Shown here piece by piece: positions 53,201 to 64,000 of a DNA stretch of 64,000 bases. Location: NCBI GenBank assembly GCA_000231825.2, contig JH720321.1:190761-254760 (forward strand), given 5' to 3'. The notes under the pieces are model-generated. The model was not told where the DNA came from. It did not search any database and saw only the letters and a program-made list of their open reading frames with translations. A program made the translations under genes and the position numbers. Positions within the stretch are counted from its first letter, which is position 1; each line of letters starts with the position of its first letter. The DNA is from Tetrahymena elliotti 4EA (lineage: Eukaryota; Ciliophora; Oligohymenophorea; Hymenostomatida; Tetrahymenidae).

Positions 53201-56053
53201 TAGTTTTAACCCTGCTGCTTGCAAAGCTGAAAGTCCTGACTCAAAAGTAATTTAATCATTAAAAATATTTAGAAAAATTTTCTTTTATTTTTCTCAATAA
53301 ATTACTGTATTCTCTTGTTATTGTTCTAAACGATAATGGTCTTTATTAATGATCAATAAAAAATCTTCATAATTTTGACAATTTTCAAAAAAATGGTCTT
53401 TATTTAAAATGACCATAAAATACAGTAATAATTTTTTGCAGAAAATTAAAATTTTTTCAGAACAATTTATTAAGTTAAAAAATAAATATCTATTTAATAT
53501 TGAAAAATTTAAAATAATTTATAAAAATTAGTAATATTGTGATAAGGGGCATGTAGGTGTGACTTGCAATAATTGTGATGTTTATGGAGAAGTTTGGGGA
53601 GAAAGATATGCTGAAAACTTTAGTTCTGGAATATGTTAAAAATGCAATGAGAATACAGCAGTGATAATATTCAATAATTTGATAAAAATAATTTTTGTCA
53701 TTTCATACATATTTTTTATGATTGGAAATTTGCAAAAACAAGTTTACATTAAGCTCGTTGGCCACTACATAACTAAGTCAGGACTGTTATTTTTGGGAAA
53801 TAGCTGTAAAATATCTTTATTTATTTATGCTTTTATGTTTTAATTCTTTTTAAAAATTTAAACAAAGATAAATCAGATAAATCAAAAATATTCTCTAAAA
53901 TATTAACTGATCATTTATAAATTCTTTCCTTGGTTTGTGGTATGTTTAACGTACCTCTTTCAATTACTTTACCTGTTCAAATAACAGGAAATCCTCTAAA
54001 TTCAATTAGCAAATCTATTGATTGTATAATTAGTAATGATAGTGATACAAAACCTCTTTGGTTCTACAATTTGTTGTGGTCTTTATTTTTACCAGTTTTA
54101 ACATTAATAGCTTACCTTTTATTGGGTGTAATCCTTAATTTATTTAAGAGAAGAAGTACCTTATAATTTATAAGATCTGCTGCTATTTTTATCTACTTTT
54201 AATACTTCATATCTATTGTAACTATTTTAAGTAGATCTTTGAACTGTTTTTCTGTAGGAAATGAAAAATATATGGATTTAGATTTAAATATAAAATGCTA
54301 TGATACCGAAGACCACTTACCATATGTCCTTTTCTTTACTTTACCTCTTTTAATAATGTATGGAATTTTAATTCCTGTCTTGCTTTTTGTTAAGCTTTAT
54401 CTTATGCACAAGAAAAAAGTTTCAATAATAATCAAGACTTAATATTCTTTCATTTTTGCTGGTTTTAGAGATTCTTTATTCTATTGGGAGTTTTATAAAA
54501 TTTTTTATAAAACATCACTCATTCTCATTTTTGTTCTTTTAAAGCAGAATCCACTACTTTAAGTAAAATCTATTTATATTTTTTTTAGGTTTTCTCTTAA
54601 ATTTATTTTAATTTAGGTTGCTTTAGTTAATATATTAATGATAACAAATTTCTTTTTGATTGTTAAACTAAGTCCTTATTCAAGAAAAATATACAATAAT
54701 TACTCAATTCAATCTACTTTTATTTGTGCTTTGACATTGAATTTATACTTTATTTAAAGTTATTCTGCTAAAATAGAAGAAACAGAAGTTTTAGTTATGC
54801 TTATTGTTGGGTTCTTGAATCTTTAATTTTTAATTAGACTTATTTTTGGCATTATAAAATTAGTAATTCCAAAGGAGAAAGAAGATAGAAATGTTGTTGA
54901 GGAATTCATATTCTATATTAAGAAAAAATTCCCCAGAATGTTTGAAAATATTACAATTTAAAATAAAAAAAATATTGCAATCCTTTTGAAACTAAAAATT
55001 GTCTAATAAAAAATTAGAGGGCTTATGTAGAGCTTAAAGAGTAAAAGTATATACAATATAGCCTAAATATAAAAAGATGTTGAGTAAAAAAATGCTAAAA
55101 TAGCTAAAGAATCCATGACTCCAATTATTGATAATTTGTTTAACTCAAATTCAGAAATTTCAAATGTGAATTAAACTGATTTCCCCAGTTCAGCAAGGAA
55201 TAAATGGGACTACTACACTAGAATGACAAAAAGTATTAAACTATGTAAAAAAAAATAAAATTATTTAAACAATTCATTAAATTTAAATTTATTACAATAG
55301 AGAATGTCAAAAGTGGATAAAAGGATTTTATGTCACCAATATTCAATGAAAATTCTAAATTAGCTAGAGTTGATTCAGATTTAAACCTACAAGAAGGGAA
55401 TTTTAAAAATATTTATTGTAATTAATTAATTTATTTTTATGAATTAAAATGTTAATTTATTAAATATTAGAACAAAGATTGAGTCAATAAAGTTAGTTTT
55501 ATTCTCCATAATCTAATTCTGAAGCATTAAATTAAAACTTAAAAAGTGGAGAATCAGAAAATAAATTAGAATTAGATGCTCTAATTCAAAGTAATCTTTC
55601 AAATTTTTGATTTGTTAAAATAAAATTAAATATTTATAAATTTATTTAGACAAAATAAAGGAGCAGAAGTAAATACAAATTATTTATGAAGAAGATAAAT
55701 AAAAATTCTCAAATTGTAATTTAAAATTCTTGATAATTCTAAATATTGATTTTATTTTTTGAATATTTAGCTGATGAGAAAAAACAAATGCTGATTGAAA
55801 CTAATAACAATCTTGTTAATTAACAAATTCAAAATAATTAATAGCAAAGTAATTTTTATTTCTCATTTTTTATAATTATTTACTATAACGTTTTTTAATT
55901 TAATTAGGGTAGAGTTCTTAACTAAATTAGCTTAGTTTACCACAAGATACTGAAACTTTTTAAAGAGAAAAGACTCAAGCAGACTAAACTGAGAAACTTA
56001 TTAATTTAGAAAATCTTGAAAATAATGATAGTCATGGTAGTAGAGACAATTGA
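44826..56053 (+). CDS. Giant surface protein: Cys-rich N-terminus, beta-helix, Cys cassette, membrane domain, Gln-rich tail
   Basis: Eleven exons (44826-45824, 46240-48384, 48438-48614, 48810-53246, 53532-53805, 53868-55244, 55301-55417, 55471-55590, 55650-55715, 55771-55848, 55908-56053) join in frame to 3311 residues. Order of parts: a signal peptide (MLKRFFLFGILVKIYLTLEC); furin-like Cys pairs (CLDCSPSCGSC, CFTC); a long propeller-like region; an Asn/Ser-rich beta-helix with GIGGAISV, TGGAVNYV, IGGAINLD and IGGAIFYQ (52150-52430). A Cys cassette follows (CEQCKEGKYSL, CPDSAVKCEG, DGYWR, CNNCD, VYGEVWGERY). Several membrane segments (53660-54850) include LFYWEFYKI, and a polar tail is split into small exons. 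The tail is probably cytoplasmic and the rest lumenal or extracellular. No lesion was seen. It is the best complete model of this family in the window. Confidence 0.88.
45825..46239 (+). other. Intron 1 of the giant surface gene
   Basis: The donor GTAAATTTTC follows SYQ in phase 0 and the acceptor is TTCTATAG at 46232-46239. At 415 bp it is the longest intron I resolved. The left duplicate carries a version shortened to about 200 bp. Confidence 0.75.
53247..53531 (+). other. Intron inside the C-terminal Cys cassette
   Basis: Donor GTAATTTAATC after AESPDSK, acceptor AAAATTAG before QYCDKGHVGVTC, 285 bp, phase 0. The related gene at 8641-17627 has an intron slightly later in the same cassette, just before IYGKFWGE. 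The two family members therefore differ in intron position here. Confidence 0.7.
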
Positions 56054-56625
56054 ACAAATACTTAATATTTGAAATAAATAAATACTTAGTCATGAATGCA
56101 TTTTTTAATTTTCATGTTAAATATTTTTATGAGATATCTTTCAAAAATCCTTATTAATTCTAAAAATTTCTTTTCCATTAAATTATTTCTTTTTAATATT
56201 ATAAAGTTACTTTTGCTTCAAAAATAATAAAATTTTGTAAGGATCAAATTAAAACTCTATCGGAATTGAGGGCAGAGGTTCAGAGGCAATTCAGTAAATA
56301 ATTTTTTTCTTAAATTAGAAAAATAAAGATATTAATTGAACAAATTTTCTAAAGATGGTTATTTCTTTGATTAATTTATGATTAAATTAGTGGAAGGTAA
56401 TTTCTACATTAATTAACTTTAAATTAATTTAAAATGTTCTATTTTTGACTTTATTTTACAAAATAAATAATTTCCTCAGTAAATCTTTTCTAAAATTAGA
56501 TTATTTTTTATGCTTTAAATAAATAATTAGTTTTAAATTGTTTATTCTAATCTAATTAATTAAACAAGCAATAGAATTTACAAACAAGTAAAAGGCTTCT
56601 AAAAAGAATGAGAATTAAATTAATT
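56054..56625. other. Spacer between convergent genes
   Basis: Holds the 3' flanks of the giant surface gene and the CNBD gene. The only structure noticed is a diverged copy of the last CNBD coding segment near 56395-56470, listed separately. Confidence 0.55.
56395..56470 (-). repeat. Duplicated remnant of the terminal CNBD-gene coding segment
   Basis: On the minus strand it reads KSKIEHFKLIQSQLMQKL, close to PKIENSKLIQSELMQKL at the true C-terminus (56630-56720). It lies about 240 bp downstream of it. The match continues outside the codons shown, so it is a local tandem duplication of the gene's 3' end. Confidence 0.65.
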
Positions 56626-59600
56626 TCAGTAATAATTTTATTTAATTGTTGCTAGTTTTTGCATTAATTCACTTTAAATTAGTTTAGAATTTTCTATTTT
56701 TGGAGATTTATTTAATTTTTAGTTGAGTATCTTATCAAATACATCAAAACTGTTTTTGAATTTTGAATTATTTACATGAATATTTTATGTTAAATTGCTT
56801 TGGCTTTGAGGAGATTTGATAAAATTATTTAATTAATAAATACTTTAAATTGGCTATTTATTTTAGGAGATATTATTCTGCAAGCCTATTGACTTTATAT
56901 TAGTCTAATGTTAATTTGTTTAATAATAGCTGAGCTGAACTCCTTGTTTATATATAACACCAGAATTACAACTATTTTATATAATCTTTTTTTGTTGTTA
57001 AGAAGAGTTAAAGTCAAATGAAGATTTTCTTTGTTAATCATTTTTGTTTGAAGCTGTCATTTAGCTATCATTATGAGTAGTATTAAATATTTCATTGAAA
57101 TTCTTATAAACAGAGTTTCTGAAAACTGTTGTGTGGTTTTTTGCTGATGACTGAGTAGATGTGTAGATAAAAGGTGTTTCTTCTGAATTTAACTATTTGC
57201 TTTATGTATCTTAAGGTAAAGTTAACTATTTAATAAAAGCAGGTTGAATCATTTCTTGAGCATTCTTTTCTTCAATAATGGTATTAACAGTTTTTAATGG
57301 GCAATTATTCAAAAATATTATTTAATTTTCATTTTATTGAAAGTTTTATTTTTCTCTTTAGTTAATTTAGTTAAGAGAGCTTGAGCTTTTGATATTGTTA
57401 ACTGTTTAGTGTGCTCTAGAATATAATATTTTTGAAGATATTTATAATTTTTTAGGTATTACTAGTCCATTATATTCTTCATTTTTATCATGAATTTCAT
57501 TTATACTATTAGATTTATATTAAATACTTTTTTGAGGAGTCCTTCTTTCAGTTAAAATGCTATTTTTATGGTCTTAACTTAAAGAAATTTAATCTTACCG
57601 TTTCAATCGAAGGTGAGATGATTGGCTAATTATTTTTCTGTTCTTAAGTTAAGGTGAAAGTTTTGTTAAAGAAGATTATCTACTATCTTAATTCAAACCA
57701 ATTATAGAATCCAAAGTATTTTTTCTAGTAGATTTACTATTATAATAGTTTTGGGATTACTCTTCTACTTTTAAGCATGAATTATTAAAATTTAATTTAT
57801 TTTTATTATCATTTAATGAAGGTGATGGTTATCTTAACTGTAAGTTAGACAAAGAAATTATTTAATTTTCTGTTTTTAGCCAGCATTCCGTCTGTAAAGA
57901 GTTTTATTTTTCTTGTTAATTCTAAATTTAGTTCATTTTATGTAAAATGAGTGAATTTTGTCTTGATAAAGCTAATTTAGAAGGAGAATTAGAGCTCTTT
58001 TACTTCTGCTTGCTTAAGTTCTCCATACTTAATTATCTTCTACTTTTTTAAACACTTATCAGAGGCTCCTCAAAATTATTTTATTTTTGTTCTAAGTATC
58101 TATAAAAGAAACTATTAAAATATTTCAACCCCCCATCTGCATTTATCTGATCTGAGTTCTTTTGATCTATTCACAATTAAAAAAATATTTTAATTTAATA
58201 TAATAAGCTTTGAAGAGAAAAAATGATTTTGGCTTTCATAGTCTAAATTGTTTTTAAATAAGCTTTGAAGAGAAAAAATAATTTTGGCTTTCATAGTCTA
58301 AATTGTTTTTATGTTAATCAATACTTAATTCAAAAATCTTTACAATTTAGTAAGTTTTTAATTTAATTTGTGGTTTTCATTTTTTTTAAGTCCATTAAAA
58401 TTTAATTTAACGCGTTGCTTTGATTTTTATAATTATAATTTTGATGAAATAGACTTGCTTAATGTTTTCCACACCATCTAACTGGAATGAATAAAAAGAA
58501 GATAATAACTTAATCAAAATGTTGTTGTAATAAATTTTTTTTTAAGATGATTAATTAGTTTTACTTTCAGCGTCTTAGATGGTTTTAGTTTCATAAATTC
58601 TATTATCTTTACAAGAGTGTTTCATTTATTTAGTCAAATTTGTATTCAAATTACTTATGTTAAATTAGTCCTGCTCTGTTACAATGTTGCTTTATTTATC
58701 TTGAATGATGTAATTAAGTGTAGGTATTGAAATTAGACCTTATTTTTCTTCGGATTTGAAGACTTTTTAATTTTAAGTATTATTACAAAACTATTTCTTC
58801 TATGGAGACTCAGCGTTGTAAGTTTTTTATAAGAATTTATTATATTAATCTTTGTTGAGCTAATCAATATTTTTTAAAGAATTTTTCAGAAATTCAGAGC
58901 TCTTTTTCTTCATCTATTGATCTTCTGAGCTCTAGAAAAAAAAATCCAGAAATTAACTCAGCTTTTATTTCTAACTTTAGACTTTCTCTTCAACAAATTG
59001 CATCTTTTATTTTATTTAAAAAACGAATTGATTTTTGTTATTTTTACAGTTTTTTTACTCTTTGATGATGAAGATTTAAGATAGATTGTTTCGTTTTAGT
59101 GTCTGTTAAAACTAATTCTTTAAATATTTGGTGATGAAGTTTTATCACAATTGCATCTTAGCTCTCCGTGATGACTGAAAATGATCTCTTTAGGTTTTGA
59201 TCTTAATCTAGAAAAAGCTCACTTTCACCTATCATCTCTCCCTTTCCTACCATCAATATCTTTTCAATTTTTATAAAAAAATTAATAAATTTCTATTTTA
59301 AAGAGAAATTGAGTCTTACCTTGAGGGATTTCTGTTGTTTTTTATTCTCCATCTCTTTCCTTGTTTAAGCTCTCATTTTTTCAACATCATTAAGCTCTGC
59401 TTTTACAAGAAAAGAAGGCGCATAAGTGTATTATTTAAAAGCTGAAAATTCTCCTTCCACTATTAGAAAAATGCTATCTGCAATATCTCCTTCATTGTAA
59501 AGAAGATTTCCTCTCTTTAATTACTACTTTTATCCAAAAAGAATAATTCTTTTTAAAAGATTATTATTCCAATTTTTGAAAAAATGCACATATTTTTCTA

Positions 59601-60455
59601 AATATTCTATATCATTTGAAATAATATAGCTAAAATAAAACTTCAAAGTAGAATTGAACACATCTTTTGGTATTGCTAAAAGTACTGCATGCTTAGAAGT
59701 GCATTGAGCAACATACTAGCATATCTGTTTTAAACAAATAGAAATATTTCCAAAGTAATCAAATTTTTTCAATTGTTTGTATGGTAACAGTTAGCTATGC
59801 TAATATCTTGAAATTATTGAGTTCTTTTTTGGCCTCTCAATAATTTCTGAAATTCTTTAAGAAGTTCTTTTTTATACTTATTATTAACTACTTAAACTTT
59901 AAAGCAGTTCATTTTAATTATCATTCAATAACTTAACTTCTGTTAGATTTTATTACTAATTACTGTCCTATTAAAGATCTTATTGATCGCTTTCACTATT
60001 TTAAAGCAAATAATTGAGAGAAACTTGACCATCAAGGATGTAGTAAAAGTACTCTACCTGTTGCCCTATAAATATAAATATTCATCTTTATTTTTAATTG
60101 TAAATTTTAAGTTAGCAAAATATTATGGCAAAACTAACGAAAAAAAGTATATTCTCAATAAAAAAAATATTTTTACTCAGTTTTAAAATAGATTAATTCT
60201 AGTGATAAGTAAGTTTTATGCAAGACTTTGCACATTAATTACAATCCTCTCTTTTGATATTTAAAAAAGAAAATATCTTTTACAAATGATCAGATAGGAG
60301 CAATATTTATTCCTCAGATCTCTTTTCAGGCTTACATCCAAGCACATCTAGTACCAGCTCTTCCTGTATTTTATAATTTAATATTGTAGAAGAAATGAAA
60401 ATTAAAATGAGAATAGAGTATCAATTACAGTAGATGGACTTTCTACTTGTTACAT
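56626..60455 (-). CDS. Protein with two cyclic-nucleotide-binding domains and a long polar tail
   Basis: Eight exons (60455-60429, 60363-60243, 60065-59320, 59259-59059, 59003-58565, 58481-58344, 58166-57599, 57559-56626) join in frame to 1057 residues. The start MQQVESPSTEELVLDVLGC and following KRSEEQILLLSDHL are typical of ciliate CNBD proteins. The first domain is marked by VEYFYYILDGQVSL and DYFGNISICLKQ, the second by RGNLLYNEGDIADSIFLIVE and GKGEMIGESELFLDQDQ. The remaining ~600 residues are rich in Gln, Asn, Ser and Lys and have no membrane segment or kinase motif. It is inferred to be a soluble cAMP- or cGMP-responsive protein. The Arg of the consensus phosphate-binding cassette is not evident, so nucleotide binding is unproven. 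The first domain is damaged or oddly spliced around 60060-60240 (see findings). Confidence 0.85.
58167..58343 (-). other. CNBD-gene intron carrying a tandem repeat
   Basis: Donor GTAAAGATTT, acceptor TTGTGAATAG, 177 bp. The join (LLNYQKNSDQ) keeps the frame. Most of its length consists of two 55-bp tandem units, which makes it about three times the size of its neighbours. Confidence 0.75.
58202..58311. repeat. 55-bp tandem duplication inside an intron
   Basis: Two units, 58202-58256 and 58257-58311, each start aataagctttgaagagaaaa. They differ by a single base (aatgatttt versus aataatttt). The near identity points to a very recent duplication that slippage could change further. Confidence 0.9.
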
Positions 60456-61107
60456 ATTTATGTTAATAGTGTAATAAAATTAGGAAAGTCTTTTTACTAA
60501 ACTTTATTAATTTACTTATTCTACATAAACAATATATTAAATGCAAACTGTTTATAATGAATATGTATGTCCAAAAGAAAAACATTCAAAAAATTAATAG
60601 AATCTTTCAATTTAATTCTATGGTACCATAAAACCAATTTTTCAGTAAAATATCATTTACTAAAAAATTCATTTCATTTTCTAGCCACAATTAATTGAAG
60701 AAGTCTTTGCTTATAACTTATTTATTTTTCTTACTTTTGATTTGCATTTATTCATAGATAACCAAATAATATTTGTTAAACACTCCATTCGTTTATTGAG
60801 TGAAATATTAACCATAAATTTGTTAGTTCTTTTACTTATTCTTAAATTATTCAAATATTTAATCACTTTCCCACCATTCTCTTAAACAAAGTTACTTATT
60901 TCTTTTGAAATTTTATATAATTCAAATATGTACGGAATGTTGGAAATTTCTGTAGTTTTTAAAGGTAAAAATGAAAGAAATAATAAAATATTTTTTTTAT
61001 TGATAAAATTAAGCAAAAAATTAATTTAAATGTATAAAAAATAAAGTTTTTATTATATTTATGTTTGATTAACTATTTTTATTCTAATTAATTATTGTAA
61101 AGCTTTC
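60456..61107. other. Spacer between tandem minus-strand genes
   Basis: 3' flank of IFT122 and 5' flank of the CNBD gene. AT-rich, with no further gene. Confidence 0.6.
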
Positions 61108-64000
61108 TCAGAAATCAAAAACATCTTTCTGAGGACCTGCTCTCTCATCAACTGCTCTACAGAAAGGACATTTTTATGTCTTACTTATTTCAAATTCGTA
61201 TTCATCCTATTAAGAAATTTTTAGTTTTTATGTTTTACTTTATGATATATAATAATTACCAAAATATAGAATGTTCCACATTCTTGGCAATTCTTAAGGG
61301 GAATGTCTGTTAGCATACTCTTGTAATATTTTATCTCAGAAGTGTAACAATATTTTGTGTAGTCAACCCAGTAAACCTATTTAGAAAATACATATATTAA
61401 TTCATAAGAATCTTAAAGATACAAGACACTTTCTATTGTATCTTGAAAAATAATAATAAAAAAAATTACTTCATCTATGCTAAGAGTTGATACTATATTT
61501 TCATCAAGAGTAACAGGTATATATTCTTAGGTGGTTTATTGGATTTCAAATACTTCAGTTAACTTATCTTGGAAGGGACTATTTTCATCTAAATTATAAA
61601 TAATATTTTAATATCAAATTATATTAATTTAAAATATTTTTACTGTCATTTCCACCTTTTTATGGAGAGTTGTTAAATGTGAGTACTTACTAATCTCCTT
61701 AATGAGATTCTTACCATCCATCGTTGCTATTTAATTAGAAATTAAAATTTTTACCATAGAATCATCAAAAAATAAAAATTTTCTTTCAAAAATTAAATTA
61801 ATATTTTTGGCTTGAGTAAAAGTTAAAAAGTGAAATTACGCTTTCTTTTTCTTTTTATTTGGTTAAGACTTTGATTTATCTGAATTAATTAATTCAATAA
61901 ATCTCTTGTGAGTGACTTTAGGATCTAATTTAAATTCAACTAAAGGCAAATTTTCGAAGCTTATGAAGCAGTTTTAGAACTGATGCATGCACGAAGAGCA
62001 TTTATTATTGTCAGTAAGTGCTGGATTTTAATTGTAGCATCTATTACAAATAGGCAATAAAGATTCTTAATCACTGTAAGGCTTAGATCTGATTAACAAT
62101 GAACTAAGCTCAATTTCTTCACTCCATTCAGAAGGAATTTTGTAGCTCTATTTTTTATTAAAGTATTGATTTGATTTGAATAAATTTTAAATTCAATTTT
62201 TACAGTCAATTTTTCATAGCAAATACGAGCTGTCTTGTAACCTTCAAGCTATTTACTGACTTTACCCAATGAATAGTAAAGATAACTGTGTTAAACCTAT
62301 TAACAATTATTTATTTTAATATTTATTCCATATCTAATTTAAAATTTTACTCCATATAATTATCTGTTTCCTAGCTTATTAATTGCAAAGCGAGCTGCAT
62401 TGAAAATATTTAACATGTAAGAATGACCTGATAAAGGCAAGAATGGCTCATCAACAAACTGTTGAACTTTAGAGTATGCAAAATATATTTCTGCATCATC
62501 TCTGTACTGATAAAATTTGGTTAAATTATCAATATCTTCTGGAGTTGGCGATTTCATATTACGAATTAAACCCAAATGTTCGGTTGCAATCATCCAAGTA
62601 AACAAAGCAGCATCTGAGAATCTTTTCTCATAAACAGCATTTTAAGATAAGTTATAGAGCATCTTAGTAGCCATGTCATGTTTACCAATTTTTCTGTAGG
62701 CTTTCAAAGATTCTTCATATCTGTCTTACTTAGCAAGCCAGTTTGCATAAGGCAATTTGACTATTTCCATAAATTCTGGATGAGCCTTAGCTAAGTTTTA
62801 ATTAAAATATTTTAATAATATTCATTAGAATTAAAAGTTTTACCAAGAGTCATTGCTTCATCCCACTTTTCAAGATCAATATTCAATAGAAGTAAAGCTT
62901 TATTATCCTATAGCTTCAAGTAAGCTTCTTTTGTGTATTGGTGAAGCTTAGCTTTTCTAGATAAAAATAATATTATTTTTTTAATGAAGATTTGAATGAT
63001 AAGAATAGTAATTTACTTAAAGTATGCCGCACATTGCTCTATTTCTTTTCTCTAAGATTCTGCATCTGCATTTCTGCAGACTTCAACAATACCATCAGAG
63101 TAGTTATTGGTCATATAGACTTCAATAGCCTTTTTGTATACTTCAGCCTAAATATAGAGCTCACCTCCCTTTTTCCAATTACCTTATTTAACTTCCCAAT
63201 CTGCCCTCTAAATGAGGAGATCCTTCCTCGAAACATCTAAATTTCAAAAATTTAAAACAATTATCTAAAAAATAAAAAGCTTACCATTTATTTCTGCTTT
63301 AGCAGATCCTTTGTTCATAGGACTAGCACCTGTATCTATGATACCTGAAACCCTCTCAAATTTCTTAAGGAGTATCCACATTTCAATAGCCTTTTGGGAT
63401 AAATTAGATTTAGTGAGGGCATTTTCTGCTTCATAAAACTTAGACTGCAAAGCATAAATCTCACCTTGATAAAATCCTTCAACAAATGTGTTCTTCTTGA
63501 AATCTTTTTCAGCCTTAAATGAATTTATAAATAATTAACTTAAAATAAAAACTAAATTTTGAATGAATTACTTTTTCAAGAAGATAGATAAAATCTAATT
63601 TTTTTATTCTTGTGTAGCACTATATTTTTAATATTAAATATTTTATATTAGGATTTATTATATTTAATTCTTAAAACGTTTATTTACTTTTCTTGCAATT
63701 GCAAATTAAGTAGCAATAAGAGCTTCGTTACCCAAATAAAGGAAATCCTAATCAGTAACTCCTAATAAAGATATCTCATAAGCTGATTAAAATTCTTTTC
63801 TTTCTAAATATTTAATCATAGTCTAGGTCATTGATACATCAATGGTACTCATAATATTTTCATTCAACACAAATAACTAATTTAAACAATTTTTATTTTT
63901 ATATTTAAAAAATTTAAAAGAATTAATTTACTTTGTTAGCCTTAAAACCAACAACTTAACCAGATATTTTTTAAGATAGAGGTGGATGATTGGAACATCT
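61108..64000 (-). CDS. IFT122: Intraflagellar transport protein IFT122, C-terminal part (5' end outside the window)
   Basis: About a dozen exons are joined, with stop TGA at 61108-61110. Landmarks of IFT122 appear in order: MIKYLERKEFQSAYEISLLG and VTDQDFLYLGNEAL (after the WD40 part, which is off the window), TPR-like helices such as EVYKKAIEVYMTNNYSDGIV, LAKAHPEFMEIVKLPYANWL, FSDAALFTWMIATEHLGLI, DDAEIYFAYSKVQQFVDEPF, then ICNRCYNQNPALTD with CSSCMHQF and the terminal CPFCRA. Two Cys-pair zinc-binding sites are thus visible. IFT122 is an IFT-A subunit needed for retrograde transport from the ciliary tip. Tetrahymena has two IFT122 genes, and I cannot tell which this is. Introns are 48-70 bp with canonical ends. 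No lesion was found. Confidence 0.92.

Noticed and set aside
60050..60070. Programmed ribosomal frameshift in the CNBD gene
   Set aside because: Such shifts are common in Euplotes, not known as a habit of Tetrahymena-type ciliates. No slippery site of the AAATAA type is present at the break.
59983..60186. 67-codon plus-strand frame over the CNBD gene
   Set aside because: It is antisense to the VEYFYYILDGQV exon and its upstream intron; no independent evidence.
62992..63240. 82-codon plus-strand frame
   Set aside because: It lies opposite clear IFT122 exons (EVYKKAIEVYMTNNYSDG). The antisense frame has no support.

Overview
The window is ciliate nuclear DNA, most probably a Tetrahymena macronuclear scaffold. 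It is extremely A+T-rich. Long reading frames stay open only when TAA and TAG are read as glutamine and TGA is the sole stop. Introns are short, AT-rich and GT...AG. All coding calls below use that code. No tRNA, rRNA, CRISPR array, telomere repeat or transposon was recognised.

Layout. (1) 1-7497 (+): 3' part of a giant furin-like Cys-rich membrane protein. (2) 7498-22000: an intact giant minus-strand surface protein (8641-17627) surrounded by decayed gene pieces: 8041-8560, 19105-20300 and 20660-21320. (3) 23175-24401 (+): an Old Yellow Enzyme-type flavin oxidoreductase, the only metabolic gene. (4) 25140-32500 (-): a broken second copy of the giant surface protein, with more fragments at 33050-33450. 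(5) 33650-35211 (-): a multi-exon protein of unknown function. (6) 36770-37847 (+): a reticulon-like ER membrane protein. (7) 38900-47270: a tandem segmental duplication. Its left copy holds a dead 5' gene part (40214-42215) and its right copy holds the living gene. (8) 44826-56053 (+): an intact giant surface protein with 3311 predicted codons. (9) 56626-60455 (-): a protein with two cyclic-nucleotide-binding domains. (10) 61108->64000 (-): the C-terminal part of IFT122, an IFT-A retrograde ciliary transport subunit.

The main theme is a local birth-and-death cluster of giant secretory or surface proteins. Two architectures occur. One is pure furin-like Cys repeats plus several membrane segments (1-7497 and the relic at 19105-20300). 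The other is signal peptide, propeller-like N-terminal region, Asn-rich beta-helix with GGA(I/L) repeats, a C-terminal Cys cassette ending in D(I/V)YGxxWGExY, several membrane segments and a polar Gln/Asn-rich tail (8641-17627, 25140-32500, 44826-56053 and several relics). The gene at 44826 carries both a furin-like N-terminal Cys block and the second architecture, so it links the two. Ordinary housekeeping or ciliary genes (reticulon, CNBD protein, IFT122, OYE) interrupt or flank the cluster. Exon joins were read by hand from splice consensus and frame, so internal splice sites of the largest genes are approximate unless stated.
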